Source: Enterococcus_E cecorum_B (GTDB lineage: Bacteria; Bacillota; Bacilli; Lactobacillales; Enterococcaceae). From it: a DNA stretch of 5,559 nt. The number at the start of each line of letters is the position of its first letter. The stretch's first letter is position 1. The stretch is from NCBI GenBank assembly GCA_946499615.1, contig CAMMST010000078.1:1-5559 (forward strand), written 5' to 3'. The notes under the pieces are model-generated. The model had not been told where the DNA came from, searched no databases, and saw only the letters and a list, made by a program, of their open reading frames with translations. Below are positions 3,747-5,559 of this stretch, piece by piece. The position numbers and the translations under genes were made by a program.

Positions 3747-5540
3747 TTAAATTAATTGATAGGTAACTGTGCCACAATGTACGAATGTTCCAGGATTAAA
3801 ATTTGTATATTTTATTGAGCCATCTCTCTGAAAATGTATAGTCATTGGCGGTGGATTTACACTACCAGCGTTTTTAGCCAATATTAAATTAACTTCATGC
3901 GGCGGTATAATATCACTTGGTAAAGTTTCTTTTAGAGGCTGAAATTCGCCACTGCCATTGAAAGCAACAATTTGTCTCCAAACTGCTATAGTTACCGTAT
4001 TCCCTCGTTTTATAACTCTGGCTTGTAATCCCCAACCTAAAGGTATATTTCCTTTATCTTCTGTGGCTATTTTTTCTTCATAACGCGTATCAAAATCAGT
4101 ATTAAATTTACTGTTATATCGGTTGTCAAAATACATATTGAAATTAGATGCATCTATGACACTATTACCATTTTGTTTAACAGTCGTCCCGTTAATCGTA
4201 CCATTAAAGTAAGTATCACCTTCGACATCTAACATACCGCGTTCCCACATTTTTCCAATACCTACACCAATATCTTTGTAATAGCTAACCAAAGTCTTTG
4301 CTGTTGAGATACTAGCCATTACCACAGTTTGGTTGAGTTTATCAGCTAAAATTACGCGAATATCATAACTTTTGGTAACATCCCAACCACTAGAATTAAT
4401 TGTTGCACTGCTATCTGTTTCGGTTCGCCATGCGGTCCACGTTTCTGCAGAAGATAATTTGTATTCTGTTCTCACTGTGTAAGAATTGTAATTAGTGGAA
4501 TTATCTAAGCCAATAGAAGTTGTATTCACAGAATTGCCATTAATTGTATTCACTGATGCAACGATTAAGTCATAATCACATCTGCTTGTATTGTATAGCT
4601 GTAAAAGAACGACTTCGCCTACAGTCAGATTAGATAGTGGTGTGGAAGTAGACCAAGTCCCTGTATAGCCAGATTTGGAATAAGTATCGATAGCGCCTTG
4701 GGAATATTCGTAATTCGTCGTCAACACCGTTCGATTACTACTAACAATCTTTTGCGCCTTTGCTTTTTTCATGATAATGACCGTGTCGCTATTGTTTTGC
4801 CTGCTGACACTAAAATTTAAAATTTTTGGCGCCTGATACTCACGAATGTTTAATTCCACAGTCTTACTATTACTTCTTCCACGGCTATCTGTGACGGTAA
4901 CAATCACTTTTACTTTTCCGACACCAATATCAAGTTTTGATAAGTCGACATCAATCGTACCACCGCCTGTAGCAAATGTTTGGTTGCCTATTTGAACCTG
5001 ATAATTGTTAATTGTCGAACCCAAAACACCGCTAGCAGAACAATTAAATCTAAGCAACGACATCCCTTTTATATAGAAACCTGCTGTCTTAGATACGCCC
5101 AATTTAGCTGGTACACTCGACTCATCCGAAACAGTAACACTCGGCTGACTAGGAATGTAGTTAGATGGCAAATTTAAATACGTTTGCCTTGAAATGCTAC
5201 CAACTAATGTGTTTCCGTTATAGGTTTCAAGAGTCAATGTTCCGACACCGCTTGTCGCATTTGGAATTTGACTTGCGAACTCACTAGCACTAAATTGCAC
5301 ATTAAAATATTGGTTGACTGGCGGATTATCCTTTAACAACGGACGCTTGTTGCCGAAATGCATATACAATTTATGCCTAAATGACGCATTTGCTGGATTA
5401 ATATAGATTGCGCCTTCTCCGTCCATGTTAAACGTAGTGGCTGATTCAAACGTACTTGCTCGTGGAATAGCATTTAACGACCAATCTTTTCTTGTCCACT
5501 CTTCGCTACCATAATACGTTCCTGACCAAGTAATCTGTGG
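3747..5540 (-). CDS. Tail fibre / receptor-binding protein, DUF859-like, 5' end missing or interrupted
   Basis: The open frame covers 597 aa with the true N-terminus not seen. Numbered from the ATG at 5426, residues 90-380 look like beta-sandwich repeats (TVTDSRGRSNSKTV at 177-190, WDVTKSYDIRVIL at 348-360). YYKDIGVGIGKMWERG at 382-397 followed by LDVEGDTYF is the hallmark of DUF859 siphovirus proteins, which in streptococcal phages are tail proteins linked to host binding. Residues about 458-559 look like a C-terminal beta-rich head, possibly the receptor-binding tip. The ATG at 5426 has no ribosome binding site, and the frame continues upstream with WSLNAIPRAST, which resembles the IPRASS segment of this family, so it is not the start. 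In-frame TAA (5543-5541) then blocks the frame. No ATG, GTG or TTG exists between that stop and 5426. The gene is thus cut by the window edge plus a mutation or sequence error. It is followed 20 bases later by protein A. Confidence 0.82.
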   Translation of the reverse strand, partial: PQITWSGTYYGSEEWTRKDWSLNAIPRASTFESATTFNMDGEGAIYINPANASFRHKLYMHFGNKRPLLKDNPPVNQYFNVQFSASEFASQIPNATSGVGTLTLETYNGNTLVGSISRQTYLNLPSNYIPSQPSVTVSDESSVPAKLGVSKTAGFYIKGMSLLRFNCSASGVLGSTINNYQVQIGNQTFATGGGTIDVDLSKLDIGVGKVKVIVTVTDSRGRSNSKTVELNIREYQAPKILNFSVSRQNNSDTVIIMKKAKAQKIVSSNRTVLTTNYEYSQGAIDTYSKSGYTGTWSTSTPLSNLTVGEVVLLQLYNTSRCDYDLIVASVNTINGNSVNTTSIGLDNSTNYNSYTVRTEYKLSSAETWTAWRTETDSSATINSSGWDVTKSYDIRVILADKLNQTVVMASISTAKTLVSYYKDIGVGIGKMWERGMLDVEGDTYFNGTINGTTVKQNGNSVIDASNFNMYFDNRYNSKFNTDFDTRYEEKIATEDKGNIPLGWGLQARVIKRGNTVTIAVWRQIVAFNGSGEFQPLKETLPSDIIPPHEVNLILAKNAGSVNPPPMTIHFQRDGSIKYTNFNPGTFVHCGTVTYQLI

Positions 5541-5548
5541 TTACCACA
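5536..5548. repeat. 13-bp palindrome at the point where the tail fibre frame breaks
   Basis: TGTGGT and ACCACA are perfect complements around one central base. The in-frame stop TAA of the tail fibre frame (5543-5541, minus strand) lies in its centre, and only 11 bases of sequence remain beyond it. It may be chance, a recombination site or a spot prone to sequencing and assembly error. Confidence 0.5.
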
Positions 5549-5559
5549 TACCCACAATT

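Noticed and set aside
3727..3777. Upstream extension of protein A to an ATG at 3777
   Set aside because: It overlaps the end of the tail fibre gene and has no ribosome binding site, whereas AAAGGAG precedes the ATG at 3726.
4980..5177. Plus-strand ORF of 65 codons opposite the tail fibre gene
   Set aside because: It is antisense to a well-supported coding region and lacks any recognisable protein feature.

Overview
The window looks like the 3' end of the late region of a tailed phage or prophage (siphovirus type) of a low-GC Gram-positive host, most likely a member of the Lactobacillales. The grounds are the AT-rich sequence, strong AGGAGG-type ribosome binding sites, and protein families common in phages of streptococci, lactococci, enterococci and lactobacilli: a DUF859-like tail fibre protein, a BppU-type baseplate protein, a PF05105-type holin and an Amidase_5/SH3_5-type endolysin. 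The genus cannot be fixed from the sequence alone. No integrase, repressor or tRNA is visible, so prophage versus free phage is open.

All six recognised genes lie on the minus strand and are read from high to low coordinates: tail fibre/receptor-binding protein (5' end missing or interrupted, 5540-3747), small coiled-coil protein A (3726-3415), holin (3341-2958), BppU-like baseplate protein (2965-1706), small coiled-coil protein B (1693-1373) and endolysin (1360-632). From the holin to the endolysin they are packed very tightly: the BppU start overlaps the holin end by 8 nt, and the next two genes use a Shine-Dalgarno sequence fused to the stop codon of the gene before. The one break is a GC-rich hairpin followed by a T-tract between coiled-coil protein A and the holin.

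Coiled-coil proteins A and B appear to be paralogues: similar length, N-terminal coiled coil, shared PDT(L/I)(K/R)GL motif. Each directly follows a tail adhesion/baseplate gene and precedes a lysis gene. The layout therefore reads as [tail fibre + A] - holin - [BppU + B] - endolysin, as if a second adhesion-protein unit sits inside the holin/endolysin pair.

Positions 1-631 hold no convincing gene but are unusually structured. Directly behind the endolysin are a nested 7-bp inverted repeat and then an 86-bp element closed by a perfect 12-bp inverted repeat, with a GAAA-tetraloop hairpin inside on the minus strand. Further left are two predicted back-to-back promoters, each followed within about 60-65 bases by a predicted terminator, then an AT-rich stretch with imperfect repeats, and a good minus-strand terminator at 49-85. 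The region may be a late 3' UTR, a small-RNA locus, an attachment region, or some combination. All RNA and regulatory calls here are inferences from reading by eye.
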